From positions 434,001-498,000 of the forward strand of contig JAWKAU010000038.1 in NCBI GenBank assembly GCA_033398695.1: a stretch of 64,000 nucleotides of DNA, in the 5' to 3' direction. Position numbers and translations under genes: made by a program. Below the pieces are notes generated by a model, which did no database searches, was not told the DNA's origin, and saw only the letters and a program-made list of their open reading frames with translations. Origin of the DNA: Orobanche coerulescens. Lineage: Eukaryota; Streptophyta; Magnoliopsida; Lamiales; Orobanchaceae. Shown here in pieces: positions 1-11,237 of the stretch; within the stretch, counting starts at the first letter, position 1, and every line of letters starts with the position of its first letter.

Positions 1-231
1 TTTGAGATATTTATTTATTCAGGGTGGTGTATTTTATCTTCATATAAAATATACTAGTATTCTGTATTATCCTGGTGTATTGTACTTAAGCTCCTCATCG
101 GAGTATTTGATAATATAATGTGGTTCGGTACTATAATTATATTATTTAATTCATCAGTTTTCATTCGCCTAGTGGGTCCCAGTCGGGGGTCCACGGCACT
201 GTAATATCCGCCTAGTTTGGGGTGTTAGAAA
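1..231 (+). repeat. 3' end of a Tekay/Del-like LTR (remnant)
   Basis: The segment ends with a block (about 200-225) reading cacggcactgtaat, then ggggtgtta. The same arrangement closes the solo LTR at 50070-50104 (ggcgctgtaat, then ggggtgttaca). I therefore read it as the end of a related LTR whose terminal CA is lost. It abuts a Copia family B LTR fragment. The rest is AT-rich and has no recognisable gene. Confidence 0.4.
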
Positions 232-676
232 ATCATACAAGAGAGGAAAAAAAAGGATACGATTGGATTCAGTGATATTAGGATCAAGGATCTGGCATTG
301 TTAGAATCGCAATCGATATCTATGTGAGGTCTATCTAGTACCCATAGAAAGCTAGATTGGTTGATTCCTTGTCCAATAGAAAAGGAAAATGGTTTAACTT
401 GGACTGACATAAAGACAAGTGATTGAATGGTTTGCTCGGACCGATAGAATACGAGGTTGTAACGGTTATCCCTCGAACGACAGAAGAGAGGTGCAGAGGT
501 TTATTTTTAGCCTATAGAAAAAGATACTGAGAGAGGTCATAGGCACATTTGGCCGGACCTCTATAAATACCTGTGTCGATTTATTTTCTGCACCATTATT
601 TAAATCGCTTCAGCAACGCAAAAGAGTTTTATAACTCTATATCCAAACGGCGATACCGACCAATCTTGTTCCAACA
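232..676 (+). mobile_element. Family B Copia LTR, 3' part only
   Basis: This stretch aligns along its whole length with 39230-39638, the second half of the complete family B 5' LTR. Shared landmarks are the gatacgattggattc block, the agtacccatagaaagctag block, the repeated 'accaatagaag' type segments and the ccaaca terminus at 671-676. It is clearly more diverged than the two LTRs of the intact B copy. The ccaaca end abuts the interior of the minus-strand Copia A1 element, so a B element apparently inserted into A1 pol. The left half of this LTR is missing and replaced by the Tekay-like remnant. Confidence 0.8.
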
Positions 677-1998
677 CAAATTTGAGCTTTTTCTCAATTG
701 ATTCCACCTGTTTCCTGTACTCAACAAGAGACTCATCAAACACAACATGAGGTGTTTCTTCCACAACTAAGGTTCTCTTGTTAAAAACTCTGTATGCCTT
801 GCTTATTTGTGAGTATTCCTTAAAGAGACCATCATCAGTTTTAGCATCAAAGGCATTCAGTTGGGTTTTACCATTGTTGTGGATGAAACACTTACAACCA
901 AATATATGAAAGTATGCAACAGTTGGTGTTCTGTCATTCCAAACCTCACAGGGAGTTTTGCCATGTCTCCCTACTATCATCCTCCTGTTCTGAGTGTGGC
1001 ATGCTGTGTTGACAGCTTCAGCCCAGAACCTTTTTGGCAGGTCAGCTTCAGCAATCATGGATCTGGCTGCTTCCTTCAAGGTTCTGTTTCTTCTTTCAGC
1101 AACACCATTTTGCTGTGGAGTTCTGGCTGCAGAGACCTCGTGCTGGATTCCATTCTGATCACTGTACTCAGTGATTGCCTTGTTGAGAAATTCTCCTCCT
1201 CTATCTGATCTGATCTTTATGATTGAGAGGGATTTCTCGTTCTGAATCTTCCTCAGTAGCTCAGGTAGCTTTGTTAGTGTTTCACTCTTTTTATAGAGAA
1301 AAACAACCCATGTGTACCTTGAGTAGTCATCTACTACTACTAAAGCATGCTTCCTTCCACTCAATGTCCTTGGCTTGATGGGGCCAAAGAGATCCATATA
1401 ATGTATATCTAGAACCCTTATGGTGAGAGTGGTAGGCTGAACTTGTGAATGATGCTCTGGGCTGCTTTCCTTTCTGGCATGCATCACAGAGAGCTTCCTT
1501 CTTGAATACTTCTTCTGGAAGTCCTCTGACCAGCTTTTGAGAGCTTATCTTGTTGATGGCTTTGAAGTTCAGGTGACATAATCTTTTGTGCCATAGCCAT
1601 CCATTTTCAGCAATTGTCTTAGATAGAAAACAGGTATTTGGAGTGCCTGTGTTCCAATCTATCATGTAGGCATCTCTCCTTCTGAATCCTTGTAGCTTCA
1701 CTTCTCTAGATAGGATATCAATCACCATGCATTTCCAAATGGTGAAGACTACTAGGTTCTTCTCATCACAGAATTGACTTATGCTCAAAAGGTTGTATTT
1801 GAGCCCTTTGACATAGTGGACTTTGGATATGTTTAAATTTCCTCTGTGCAGCTCTCCAAATCCTTTTGTCTGACCTCTAGAGCTATCTCCAAAGGTTACA
1901 TCTGGGCCTCTTTCTTTGACATAATTTGATAGCACCTTCTTATTCCCTGTCATGTGCCTTGAGCATCCAGAATCTACAAACCATTCTTCTCCTCCCAT
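677..1998 (-). pseudogene. A1 pol: protease, GAG-pre-integrase and integrase (broken)
   Basis: Reading from 1998 downwards, the Copia aspartic protease shows the active-site signature WFVDSGCSRHMTG. It is followed by the pre-integrase zinc-binding HHCC region (WLWHKRLCH then CDACQKGK), then the integrase catalytic core with DLFGPIKP, the central IRSDRGGEF and [14 protein letters not shown] frameshift near 1440-1490 separates the pre-integrase frame (ending at 1327) from the integrase frame (1487 to about 680). The open frame past the element boundary at 676 is foreign LTR sequence. Integrase would normally insert cDNA into the genome; RT and RNase H, which should follow, are absent. The order protease-integrase identifies Ty1/copia. 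Confidence 0.88.
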
Positions 1999-2046
1999 TG
2001 TTGAGTTTGAGGAGATATGGTAGTAGTCCTTTCACCTTTTTTGCAA

Positions 2047-3236
2047 TCAAACAAGCAGAGATTTAGGTACCCAAATCTGTGTGGGTCCTCGGGGGTTAGT
2101 AAGTTTCCTGGAGAATTGATTTCTCCTTATATTATAAAAGTTATGTTTATTGTCCCTAAAAGGTGTGTGTTGTCTAGGCCTATATCCCTGGTTAGGATTG
2201 TATACTGGATATGCCTCATAAAATCTGTGGTGTGGGCCATTTCTAAATCTTGGCTGAGACCATTTGTTAAATCTTTGAGGTCTCCACACCTGCTCATTTT
2301 GGAAATTTGGATAACCTTGAGGTTTCCATTTGCCTCTCCCATTTTGAAATCTGTTTTTAGGGAGTCTTTGGTAATAGTTGGCATAATGTCTTGGCTGCTG
2401 CTTTTGCCTTAGCCATTGCCTAGTCTCTTGTCTAGGTGGCTGCCTTGTGAACCTTGGCTGCTGCCTAAACCTTTGACTTGGTTGTTGCCTATTTTGAAAT
2501 ACGGGTTTATAAATAGGCTCAGCAGTTGGGATAAGTGTTTCTCCCTTGATGAAAGTAGTTTTTGAACTAGAAGGAGTGTTGGGGTCATATCCAAGGCCTG
2601 ATCTGGAATAAAGTGGCCTTTTGTTCATACACAGTTCATCCAGGATTATAGATGCCTTTAGAGATGTTATCTCTTTAGCTTGTGTACTATTTAACTGTTT
2701 CACCTTGGATAGCTCAGTTTTAACATGAGCGAGTGCAGCTGACTTTTCACTATTTAAAACAGTCAGCTTATGGATCTCAGCTGCAGTATTTTCAGCTGAG
2801 TTTTTCAAAGAGTTTTCAGATCGTTTTTCAAGCTCAGCTATAGTATTTTTAAATTTTGCTGAATCTTGACTGAGCTTGTCAAAATCCAGCTGTGCTTTCT
2901 CATCTTTTAACTATGCATTTTCGGCTGTCACAGTTAGGTGAGCTGATTTGAGGGTTTCAAAATCTTTTAGTAACTACTTTATAGATTCATGAAGATTCAT
3001 ATCTTCAGACATGGCAGAGCTCAAACCCTCTGTAGTTTGGGGTTTAGATGTTACCTCTTCATCATCTAGGTTGGCCATCAGACAGCTGTATTCATCATCA
3101 TCATCAGAGAAGAATCCACCGCTTGATTCTACTCTTTCTCGATCTGATCTTCAATGATGAGGGCTTTCCTCTTGTCCTCCTTTCTGCTCACGTCCTTCTT
3201 GATTTCATCCTTCTTAAGAAGATCAGGACAGTCAAA
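2047..3236 (-). pseudogene. A1 gag C-terminal spacer with coiled coil and QR-rich region
   Basis: This is the segment between the gag zinc knuckle and protease. It contains an acidic Ser-rich patch, then a Lys/Glu/Ala-rich stretch with heptad-like spacing that should form a coiled coil (open frame from 2808). Next comes a Gln/Arg/Pro/Phe-rich low-complexity region, ending in GPTQIWVPKSLLV. The IWVPK motif also appears in element B (near 41146). Several in-frame stops or frameshifts lie between 2809 and 3236. In-family comparison is with A2 at 18157-19318. The biochemical role of this extension is not known to me; nucleic-acid or multimer contacts would fit the composition. Confidence 0.7.
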
Positions 3237-4151
3237 TTATATATGTCCTGTCTTATGACAGTTGTAGCATTCAACCTTCCAGTTTCCATCCTTTTGATTC
3301 CTCCTTGGATTGTCATTGTAGTTCTTTTTGTATTTGGAGTAGTTTTTCCGGAAGTTGTTGAATCTTTGCATTATGAATGCCATCTCTTCCTCAAAATCTA
3401 GAGGATTCAGAGGTTTGACTTCAGATAGGGTCTTGGCAGGGGATTCTGCTGCAAATGCTATTCCCTTCTCTGCTGGCTCAGTTGATGATGAACATGGTAG
3501 ATCAAACTCATAAGCCTTCAGATCAGAGAATGGCTCTTGTATCTTTATCTTGTTGAGATCCTTTGACTCTCTCATTGCCACAGCCTTCATGCTCTATTCG
3601 GGGTTGAGAGATCTTGAAACTTTTAAGGCCATCTCCCTGTTGCCATATGTCTTTCCAAGGGAGTTAATTTCATTTATGATCCCAGTGAATTTTATGTCCA
3701 CTTGGTCAATTGATTCACCATTCTTCATTTTGAAGTTGTCAAACTTTTGAGTAGCAATTGACAACTTATTTTCCTTTATCATCTCGGTTCCCTCACACAT
3801 TACAGCTAATATGTCCCAAATTTCTTTGGCATTTTTACAATTTTTGATCTTGACCATGGTTGATTTGTCCAGTGTCTGGTACAGCACATCTCTGGACCGG
3901 TTGTCAAGATTGGCCAGCTTTCTTTCTTCAGGGGTCAGCTCCGTCCTCTTCTTAGGAATCTTCTCTGGCTTCCCAGCTGTAATTTCTTCAGGGGAGTTGT
4001 CCTTATCAAAGATGAAAGGACCATCTTCAATGATGCACCACATGTTGTCATGGATGGATGATAAGTGTGCTTGCATTCTTATCTTCGAGAGGTCATATTC
4101 ATCAACGGAAAATACAGGTAACCTAGAGTGCATGTGTTGCATGTATTCCAT
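3237..4151 (-). pseudogene. A1 Copia gag (UBN2-type) with CCHC knuckle, broken
   Basis: Gag forms the virus-like particle that packages element RNA. I take the start at 4151 because A2 begins at the matching Met (20223, MEHMHSRLPVFSVDEYDLW); the longer open frame to 4220 runs into the primer binding site. The sequence has the Copia gag features EIWDILAVMCEGT and DLNKIKIQE, and ends with CYNCHKTGHI, the first three ligands of a CCHC zinc knuckle. A TAG at 3594-3596 replaces the Trp seen in A2, and a TAA at 3237-3239 replaces the Gln right after GHI. Both changes fit C:G to T:A transitions, as expected for a methylated, silenced element. Confidence 0.88.
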
Positions 4152-4220
4152 TCTAAATGAGAGATTAAAATATATATAAATCCTCTGATATATGGATCTG
4201 GTTCTGTCAAACTGAACCAA

Positions 4221-4233
4221 CCCTCTGATACCA
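4221..4233 (-). other. A1 primer binding site (tRNA-Met type)
   Basis: On the minus strand this reads tggtatcagaggg, two bases downstream of the LTR end. TGGTATCAGAG is the usual plant Copia sequence complementary to the 3' end of initiator tRNA-Met. Confidence 0.8.
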
Positions 4234-4235
4234 CT

Positions 4236-4372
4236 TATAGGTCACAAGTCGTCAGGAATAAGTCTAGAGGGCGGGTGAATAGACTTATTGAAACTCTTTT
4301 CCCGAAAGTCAGGTGAGTTTTCTCAGCCGTGATAAGTATAGATGACTTAAAGTCGTCTGTAGACAAGATATG
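4236..4372 (-). repeat. A1 5' LTR, first segment (continues at 33149)
   Basis: Matches the first about 137 bp (plus-strand order) of the A2 LTR, starting taggtcacaagtcgt and including the gaatagactt block. It is cut by E at the duplicated site atatg (4368-4372). Confidence 0.85.
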
Positions 4373-6051
4373 TGTTAACACTCATTTTTACACATATTTT
4401 TGCAAAGATTTTTCGGATTTTAAGATCCAAAAATGTGTGGAATTGTGTCGTTTGTGCTCATATTGTGTTTATTGGACTCGATCACGCTTGGGTACATTTT
4501 ATTTGATTTTATAGGTGTTTTAACGACATTATCAAGCAAGAACGAAGTCTCAATCCCCAATACACATCAAGCAATGCGGAAACGAGAGATCGAGTCGAAA
4601 ATGGAGTCAAAACGGACCAACACGGGCCGTGTCACTGATGAGTATCCGGACGAAGATTGTGGTGAAATATGCGCTTTTATGGCCAATATTGGAGTTTATG
4701 ACGATCAAGAGCGAGAACGAGGCCTAAAACGATAAAGATTGAAGCACTACCTGTCGCATTTTCTAATTTCCAGATTAATTACTTCGAATAAGGACATGTT
4801 CTATATATGTATGGAATCCTCATGAAATCAGATTCGCAACGGTATATCATACGCTAAATTCCGAGGTGTATTGAGGGAGATATGGCTTCTAGACCACGGC
4901 TTCACAGTCCAGACTGCACACGGGCCGTGTCACATGACACGGTCGGGTCTGCTGTCCAGAAAGTTTTTGCATTTTCTAGGACAGTATGACACGGGCCGTG
5001 TCATTTGACACGGGCCATGTCATTTTTCGGTGCAAGTCTATTTTTTTGACATTTTACACGGTTTGAATGGAATTTCTTGGCATTTTTGGCTTGATAAAAG
5101 GCCTTGGACCAAACTTTTGAAGCCATATGCTGAATTATAGTGATTGGAAAGAGAGAAACACAAGATTTGAGGGCTTTTACTCCAAAAAGAAGAAGATTTG
5201 AAGGAAATTCTTGAAGAACACTTCAAGAACATTTGAAGGCTTCAACCGGGATAAATCAAGACACCATCCGAGTTTTATCTTCTTCCTATCTTTTATTTAA
5301 TTTGTTGTTTTATTTAGCATAAACATGATGAACATGATGATTATTAATATTTATTTCATTACCATGTCCGGCTAAACTCGTTAGATTCCGGGCATGGGAG
5401 TACGTTGTTTTACTATGGTTTTGAGAGATTGATGATTATATATATCTAGTGTGGTATCTTTATCAAATACTTGGTTTTGATTCATGTTTAGACACTTGAT
5501 CAATGTTTTTACATGTTAAACTTAATTGCTCATAATTCGATAGAAGAGGGCATTAATCGGTTTCGAGTATTTGACATAGTAAATTACGAGATTGAGAAAT
5601 CTGTGATAAGCTATGATGATGTTTAAATCTTATGAACATTTTGGAGTTAGATAATTTATAGTAAACGGAGACGTTATTATAGGTTGTTTAATCTACGTTT
5701 TAATGCATCTCGAGAGGGACTTTAGAATATTATTGTGATTATCATTTTGGAAATACACTTAGAGCTTTTGGAACAAATCCCGACTAAACTTAGTGATCAA
5801 CGGAAACCGAGCCTTGGAACCTTTATTTCTAAACTCTTACAATTCTCTTTAATTCGGATATAAAATATTATTGTCATCATTTTATTTTATTAACCATCCA
5901 TTCAACTTTCGATTGTCTGGATACAATCAGAATCATTATAATCTAGTACTCAACACATTAGGAATATTTAGTCTCTGTGGAATACGACCTTGCTCGCCAT
6001 TTTCTACACTCACTCCGTACACTTGCGGATTGTTTAAAAATATAGCGAACA
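4373..6051 (+). repeat. E 5' LTR
   Basis: 1679 bp, tgttaac...gcgaaca. It agrees closely with 22548-23623 plus 32547-33148, with only scattered single-base differences. Quasi-palindromes of the form acacgggccgtgt occur at about 4618, 4917 and 4988, followed by a TATA-like gataaaagg at about 5094-5102. Confidence 0.9.
4614..5030 (+). promoter_or_regulatory. Quasi-palindrome cluster upstream of a TATA-like box in the E LTR
   Basis: Three acacgggccgtgt copies, two of them followed by a second gacacgg half-module, precede gataaaagg at about 5094. The same modules recur in the 3' LTR (about 22795 to 23205) and in the interior (8517-8745). A promoter role is inferred from position only. Confidence 0.45.
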
Positions 6052-6057
6052 AGTTTT

Positions 6058-6076
6058 TTGCGCCGTTGTCGGGGAC
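6058..6076 (+). other. E primer binding site (tRNA-Asp type)
   Basis: ttgcgccgttgtcggggac lies six bases after the LTR end. The common Athila/Tat form is tggcgccgttgccgggga, complementary to the 3' end of tRNA-Asp; there are two mismatches. Confidence 0.8.
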
Positions 6077-6202
6077 TAATTTATTTTTATTAGTGTTTAT
6101 ATTACGATAAGTGTTTCCGGTCTTACTTTAGACAATTTTTTTTGTTTGTTTTGTTTTATTTTGTTACTTCCGTATTGTTTTTGGTCGTGTTGCAGGACGT
6201 AC

Positions 6203-7631
6203 ATGAACACCAGCTCCTCTCGAGAACCTTTGGAAAACTTTATTCCCGAAGTAGAGGCATTTGCTTGAAGAACAAGTGTTGCTACACGGAAATTACGAAG
6301 GGATCTATCTGATGAAATGGAAAGAGCGGGAGACATGATTGCCGACATGGGCAATGATAATACAATAGCCCACAATCCAAACAATGGAGGCGTACGGCCG
6401 AAGCCCTGATCCAATTCAATCGATTCGGGACGGATTTCGGTCGAGGCTTGACCAAAATTATTGGGGAATTTCTCATATTCCTATCAACGCCCTCAATTTT
6501 GAGTTGAAACCTTCATTAATATCGATGGTTCAACAAAATCAGTTTGGGGGATTTGCCACAGAAGATCCGCACGCCCATTTATTCCACTTTATTCAAATTT
6601 GTGATACCATTAAAATGAATGGGGTGCCAAACGATGCAATAAGATTGAAATTATTTCCGTTCTCCTTGAGAGAAAAGGCTCGTAGTTGGCTTGGAACCCT
6701 TGCTTCCGGGAGCATGCATACATGGGACGAGTTGGGTGAAAAATTTCTATTCAGATTCTTCCCGCCCAACAAGACCATGAGATTGAAGAGCGAAATAATG
6801 CAATTCCGACAAATGTATTCAGAAATGTTATATGAGGCGTGGGAACGCTTCAAGGATTTGTTAAGACGATGTCCTCGTCATGGTTTTCCGGAAGACCAAC
6901 AAATGTGTTTCTTTTATAATGGGTTGGTCGGAGAGACGAGAAATCTTGTTGACACTTCGGCCAGAGGAGCACTACTAGCCAAAAGCGCAGAGGAAGCATA
7001 TGAATTGATCGAGGAGATGGCCATGAATAGCTATCAATGGCCTACCGAGATGACTAATATTCGTAGAGTGGCTGAAGTTTCAGATTCGGATCCCATAAAG
7101 GCTTTAACTGCACAAATGTCGATTTTGACCAACCATTTGGGAGTTCTGACGAAGAGTGCAAATGAAAAAATAAATCCTAAAGGAAGTGCACCACCACCCG
7201 ACCCTTTGGGGGAGGCTCATTACATCAATAACCATAATTTCAATAACTAGCGAAATAATCCTCATCCGGGGTTTTATCATCCTTCAAATAGGAATCACGA
7301 GAATCTTAGCTACGGGAATTCGAGAAATATCTTGCAACCGCCGACGGGATTCAAAGTGTCAAATGGTGAAATAATCGAAGAATCGAAGCCAAATTCTAAT
7401 CTAGAGAATATTTTGGCTACTTTTATGATGGAAACAAAAAGTCGGTTTACCCGAGATGAAGAAAAGCTTGATCGGATTGAAAATCATGTGACTCAATTAG
7501 CAACCACTGTTGGAGCTCAAATGAGAAACTTAGAAATGAAAATCGGTCAATTGGTCAAAAGGGCCAATTTCCAAGCAACACCGAGGAAAATACAAAAGCG
7601 CAATGCAATGCTATTTTTTTGTGCACCATGA
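6203..7631 (+). pseudogene. E gag (retrotransposon gag, Athila/Tat type), broken
   Basis: The likely original start is the ATG at 6203. That frame hits a TGA (about 6266-6268, CGA to TGA compatible) and then shifts near 6385 into the long open frame 6384-7250. This frame shows the hallmark gag core: DPHAHLFHFIQICDT, KLFPFSLREKARSWL, FFPPNKTMRLKSEI, then AEEAYELIEEMA. A single TAG at 7248-7250 (Gln codon compatible with C to T) separates it from an in-frame continuation to 7631 that contains a coiled-coil-like stretch (LDRIENHVTQLATTVGAQM). Gag builds the particle; it is presumably not functional here. Confidence 0.85.
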
Positions 7632-8265
7632 AAGAGCTACCGGAATCGGAGAATGAAAATGAAGATGCAACCGTGTTGTCTAATAAAGCTGATTTGAGAA
7701 TTAATGAGGTGAAGGATCAGTCGGATATTGAGCATATCGAGGAGAAGACGAAATTTGAGGTTTTCATGCAAGACATGGCGTCAAAGAAAAAGAATTGGAG
7801 CGCCTACTGACTAAGCTTAAGGATCCATGGAGTTTTTCAATTCCTTGTGCTATTTCGGGTTGTTCATTAAATGGTGTGTTTGTTGATCATGGTTCAAGTG
7901 TCAATATATGGCCTTTTTCTATTTTCAGGAAACTTGGATTAAGAGAGTTGAGACCATCTCCAGTGAGCTTACAATTCATAGATCGATCTTTAGCTTACCC
8001 AAAGGGAATTGTGGAGGATATAATTTTAAAGATTGATAAGTTCACTTTCCCCGTTGATTTTATAGTGCTTGATGATGATGGGAAGCAAAATAGTCTAGTA
8101 ATACTTGGACGTCCGTTCTTAGCCACTGCACGAGCATTAATTGATGTGGATCGAGGAGAATTAACGATTAGGACGGATAGTCAAAATGTTGTATTTTTGA
8201 TGACTCCTCCCGATAAAATAGCACGTAAACCGGATTGTAAGAGCTCGTCGAATGATCCGGGATGA
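7619..8265 (+). pseudogene. E retropepsin-like protease with short gag-pol linker
   Basis: A short acidic linker frame (7619-7810) leads to the protease frame (7795-8265). The protease shows FSIPCAISGCSLNGVFVDHGSS, where DHGSS occupies the position of the catalytic D-x-G-A/S motif. Further along are LAYPKGIVEDIILKIDKF, FPVDFIVLDDDG and ILGRPFLATARALIDV, all typical of Athila/Tat protease domains. After ELTIR the frame ends within about 30 codons at 8265. Immediately beyond it begins the non-coding 3' block, so all of RT, RNase H and integrase is deleted. A possible frameshift joins the linker to the protease. Retropepsin would cleave the Gag polyprotein. Confidence 0.82.
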
Positions 8266-8275
8266 AGGAAACATA

Positions 8276-8381
8276 CGACTGGCTGAAGACGTTAAATTTA
8301 GCACTGGTTGGAAGGCAACCAACACTTGCGTCCGGCTGAAGACGTTAAACTTAGCGCTAATTGGGAGGCAACCCAATGGTT
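8276..8381 (+). repeat. Tandem duplication of the post-pol hairpin block in E
   Basis: Two copies of about 53 bp (8276-8328 and 8329-8381) share ggctgaagacgttaaa then tagc. Each ends in a hairpin: ttggaaggcaaccaa in the first, ttgggaggcaacccaa in the second. A single gacgttaaa...gggaggcaaccca block is common after the polymerase in Athila/Tat elements; here it is doubled. The compensatory change between the two stems (ttgg/ccaa versus ttggg/cccaa) keeps both able to pair. Confidence 0.7.
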
Positions 8382-8516
8382 CTTGTTAGTTTATTTTGTT
8401 ATTATTCGCATTTTATTTTTATTTTTCTTGATGAGGAACTGACCGGTTCAACTGTAGGTGTCCAATTCGTAGGAAAAAGATTCGGAGACCAGAAGTACAC
8501 TTTCCAGGCTAGTACG

Positions 8517-8745
8517 ACACGGGCCGTGTCATTCGACACGGTCGGGTCGGGCATCCAGACATTTTTTTTGAGTTTCTGGGCAAGTATGACACGGGCCGTG
8601 TCATTTGACACGGTCGGGTCAGGCTGACAGTTGATTTTCACTTTCCGTGCAGGTGCGACACGGTCCGTGTCATTTGACACGGTCGGGTCAGGTGGGCAGA
8701 CGATTTTTGGCAAATCTGAGAAGGTATGACACGAGGCATGTCCAA
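8517..8745 (+). repeat. About 70-bp-period repeats with gacacgggccgtgtc cores in E interior
   Basis: Cores at about 8515, 8586, 8657 and a degenerate one at 8727 give a period near 70 bp. Each core is followed by gacacggtcggg. The same core sits in the E LTRs. The minus strand happens to stay open across this block (8402-8803) with a repeated DPTVSNDTARV peptide; I regard that as a by-product of the repeat. Confidence 0.75.
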
Positions 8746-9542
8746 CAAGGCCACTTCCCTCCGCCCAATCAATATGATCGGTTGTAAGTATTTCTTGACC
8801 CAAAGTTTTATTGTTTAAATACTATACCCCCTTCGTGTGTACATTCTTTAATTCAATTTTGGGGGGAGATATTGGGTCAAGATATACTTATATTGTTCGT
8901 TTTTTTAACACCTTGTTTTGTTTGTTTATTTTATTGTTTGTTTGTTCTATTTTTTTCGAATTTTGGTGTGAAGATTTGCTTGGATTTTGGTGTGAATTGT
9001 TGTTTTTGAACTTGGTGTGTTTTGACTATCATGTACTTGGATGAAAATCGAAAGAATGAACTCTTGTCTTGGATACCTCGGGATTTATTTTGTTATTTTG
9101 ATATGAAAATCGAGGATAATTTGAAGAGTAAAGAATTGTAGAATAATCAAAAGGGTGTGAAATTGAATAAATAGTTTAATATCTTGGAAATATGAACAAA
9201 TCTAACTTGTGAGCTTTTGAGCCTTCGTGTATTATTTATGCAAGTTTCATTGTCGAGTGTATCATTCATGTTTTAAGACTCTAGAACTTGCCTTGGTATC
9301 TTATTCAAAACTACAAGCGTGTGTGCAAATTAGTGAAAGTGATTTTAGGCGATTTTTATTGGTAACCCTTCAAACCTTTTGGCCAACCCGAAAATTTATT
9401 TCCCTAGTTAGCCCGATTGAGCTTAAAGCCTATTTCTTATTAGCCACATTATGAGCTTTCCGTTCCATTATAAACTTTTGTCCCTATACTTGAGCTTATT
9501 AGAACAAATTGGCAAAAGAATGAAAAGATGTGTGGAGGTGAT
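8746..9542 (+). other. E non-coding 3' region, part 1
   Basis: No gene seen. A polypurine tract ttttggggggagat lies at 8857-8870, of the kind common near the 3' end of Athila/Tat elements. The A2 insertion site gtgat is at 9538-9542; E resumes at 21780. Confidence 0.6.
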
Positions 9543-11015
9543 TGTAGGTCACAAGTCGTCCAGGTACAAGTCTAGAGGGGGGTGAATAGACTTGTAGAAA
9601 CTCTTAAACTCTTTCTCACGAAGAGTGAGTTTCTTCAGCTGATAGGTAGACAAATGACTTGGAGTCGTTTGTTCTTTAATATATGCGAAAGTCAGCTGAT
9701 GACGAATAGAAAGCAACTAATGAAACACTTAACAATGAATGCAGCAGTTAATGTATGATGCAATAAAACAGTAAAGAACGCAGGCAATTATAGTGGTCTC
9801 AGAGGTGGGGTAATCCTCTACTAATCCACTTTTCTCCAAACCAGTTGGAGATGAATTCACTATAATTCTCAACCAGTGATAAATATTACAGTGATTCAAA
9901 CCACACTACAACAGCTTCCAACCAGTGGAAATCCGTGCCGTTGTAACACATTTGACTGCCTTGCACCTCTTGATCCTCGATCCTCGGATGCCTTTACAGT
10001 CTCTAACTTCAACCAGTGAAGTACCCCGAACTCAGGATTATAGACAAGAGTTTTTGTCTTCTCCAACTAAGAGCTTCTTTAAGTATGAACTTTTAGAACC
10101 GCTCTTTTCACGATGCTATTGATTGCTTTAGATTGCTTGATTGCTTTGATCGCTTGAAAGTATGTTCGCACCGGTAGTTGCTCAGCTTCAAATCTTTGGA
10201 TATATATAGGTCACGATCTCTGAGCTTTTTCCTTGTAGTCGTTGCAAATCTTTTGAACAAATCCGTCCGTTGGAGAGGGAGACTTCATTGTTTTCTTTCT
10301 GAACGTTGCAAGGATAGATTCCCTATTATTTTAATCTATCTTCCGACCGTTGTGAAGACTCTGCATGTGAGGCACCGAATCTTTTGATTATAAAACGATT
10401 AAAGTCTTCAAGGTGGGTCTGGATGATTTATTTAAATCATATTTCTTGCGGGAATCACTCCAATTTGTCTCTTCACGTTGCATGTGACTTTCCGTAATAC
10501 TTGACTTTTCAACTCATACTGATGTGGACTTGGAGTACTTGGCTGATCTCGACTAGGCTGATGAGTAGTTAACTTCTCTGCAGTCTGGACCTCTCTGATG
10601 TTCACTGTTTGTGACTTGACTGATCAGGTGATTTGTCTGAGGTGCCTTGGCTGCAGTCTGGTCAAACATCCCTGATAATTTATGTTGACCAGAGCTACTC
10701 TGACTGGACTCGGCTGATCCTCTTTGATGGACTTAGCTGTACTTAGTACTTAGCCGATTTTTAGCCTAACTAATTTTTGGCCTATAGAAGATACTCATTT
10801 GGTTCTTCTTTACATTTTGCCAAGTTTTATACTTAACATATTTTGGCCTATGGAAGATACTCTTTTGGTTCTTCCTTACATTTTGCCAAGTTTTATACTT
10901 AACATATTTTGGCCTATGGAAGATACACATTTGGTTCTTCCTTACATTTTGCCAAGTAATAAGCATTTGACTTTATATTAATGACATCATCAAAATCTAA
11001 CAAGTATTCCTAACA
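9543..11015 (-). repeat. A2 3' LTR
   Basis: 1473 bp, TG...CA in plus-strand order. It is colinear with 20302-21774 at a constant offset of 10759. It contains the three-copy 66-bp repeat at 10779-10956 and a TATA-like tatatata on the minus strand at about 10190-10200. Confidence 0.93.
10779..10956 (-). repeat. 66-bp tandem repeat, three copies, in the A2 3' LTR
   Basis: Units start at 10779, 10845 and 10911 (ggcctat, then gaagatac, then gccaag). The same array is at 21538-21715. A1 has only one unit (about 34462-34515), so the array expanded within the family after A1 inserted. Confidence 0.85.
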
Positions 11016-11016
11016 A

Positions 11017-11029
11017 ATTCCCCCTATTT
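11017..11029 (-). other. A2 polypurine tract
   Basis: The minus strand reads aaatagggggaat directly before the 3' LTR start; this is the expected plus-strand primer of reverse transcription. Confidence 0.7.
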
Positions 11030-11237
11030 TGATGATGGAAAAACTTTAAACAAGTAATCAAATGATCAAGTCTGCACTTAAGTGCAAGACACAAACTGAA
11101 ATCAGTCTAATATTGAGACAACTGGAAATTGTCATTCAACAGACTGTTATAAAACTTTCTGACTTGATTATGATTGAAATTTACAAGAAAGTTTTTACAG
11201 GTATAGAAATAAAAATTACAAGTACAAAGAAATAAAG

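Noticed and set aside
8402..8803. 133-residue minus-strand open frame with repeated DPTVSNDTARV
   Set aside because: It is opposite to element E and created by the 70-bp repeat; no domain and no promoter context.
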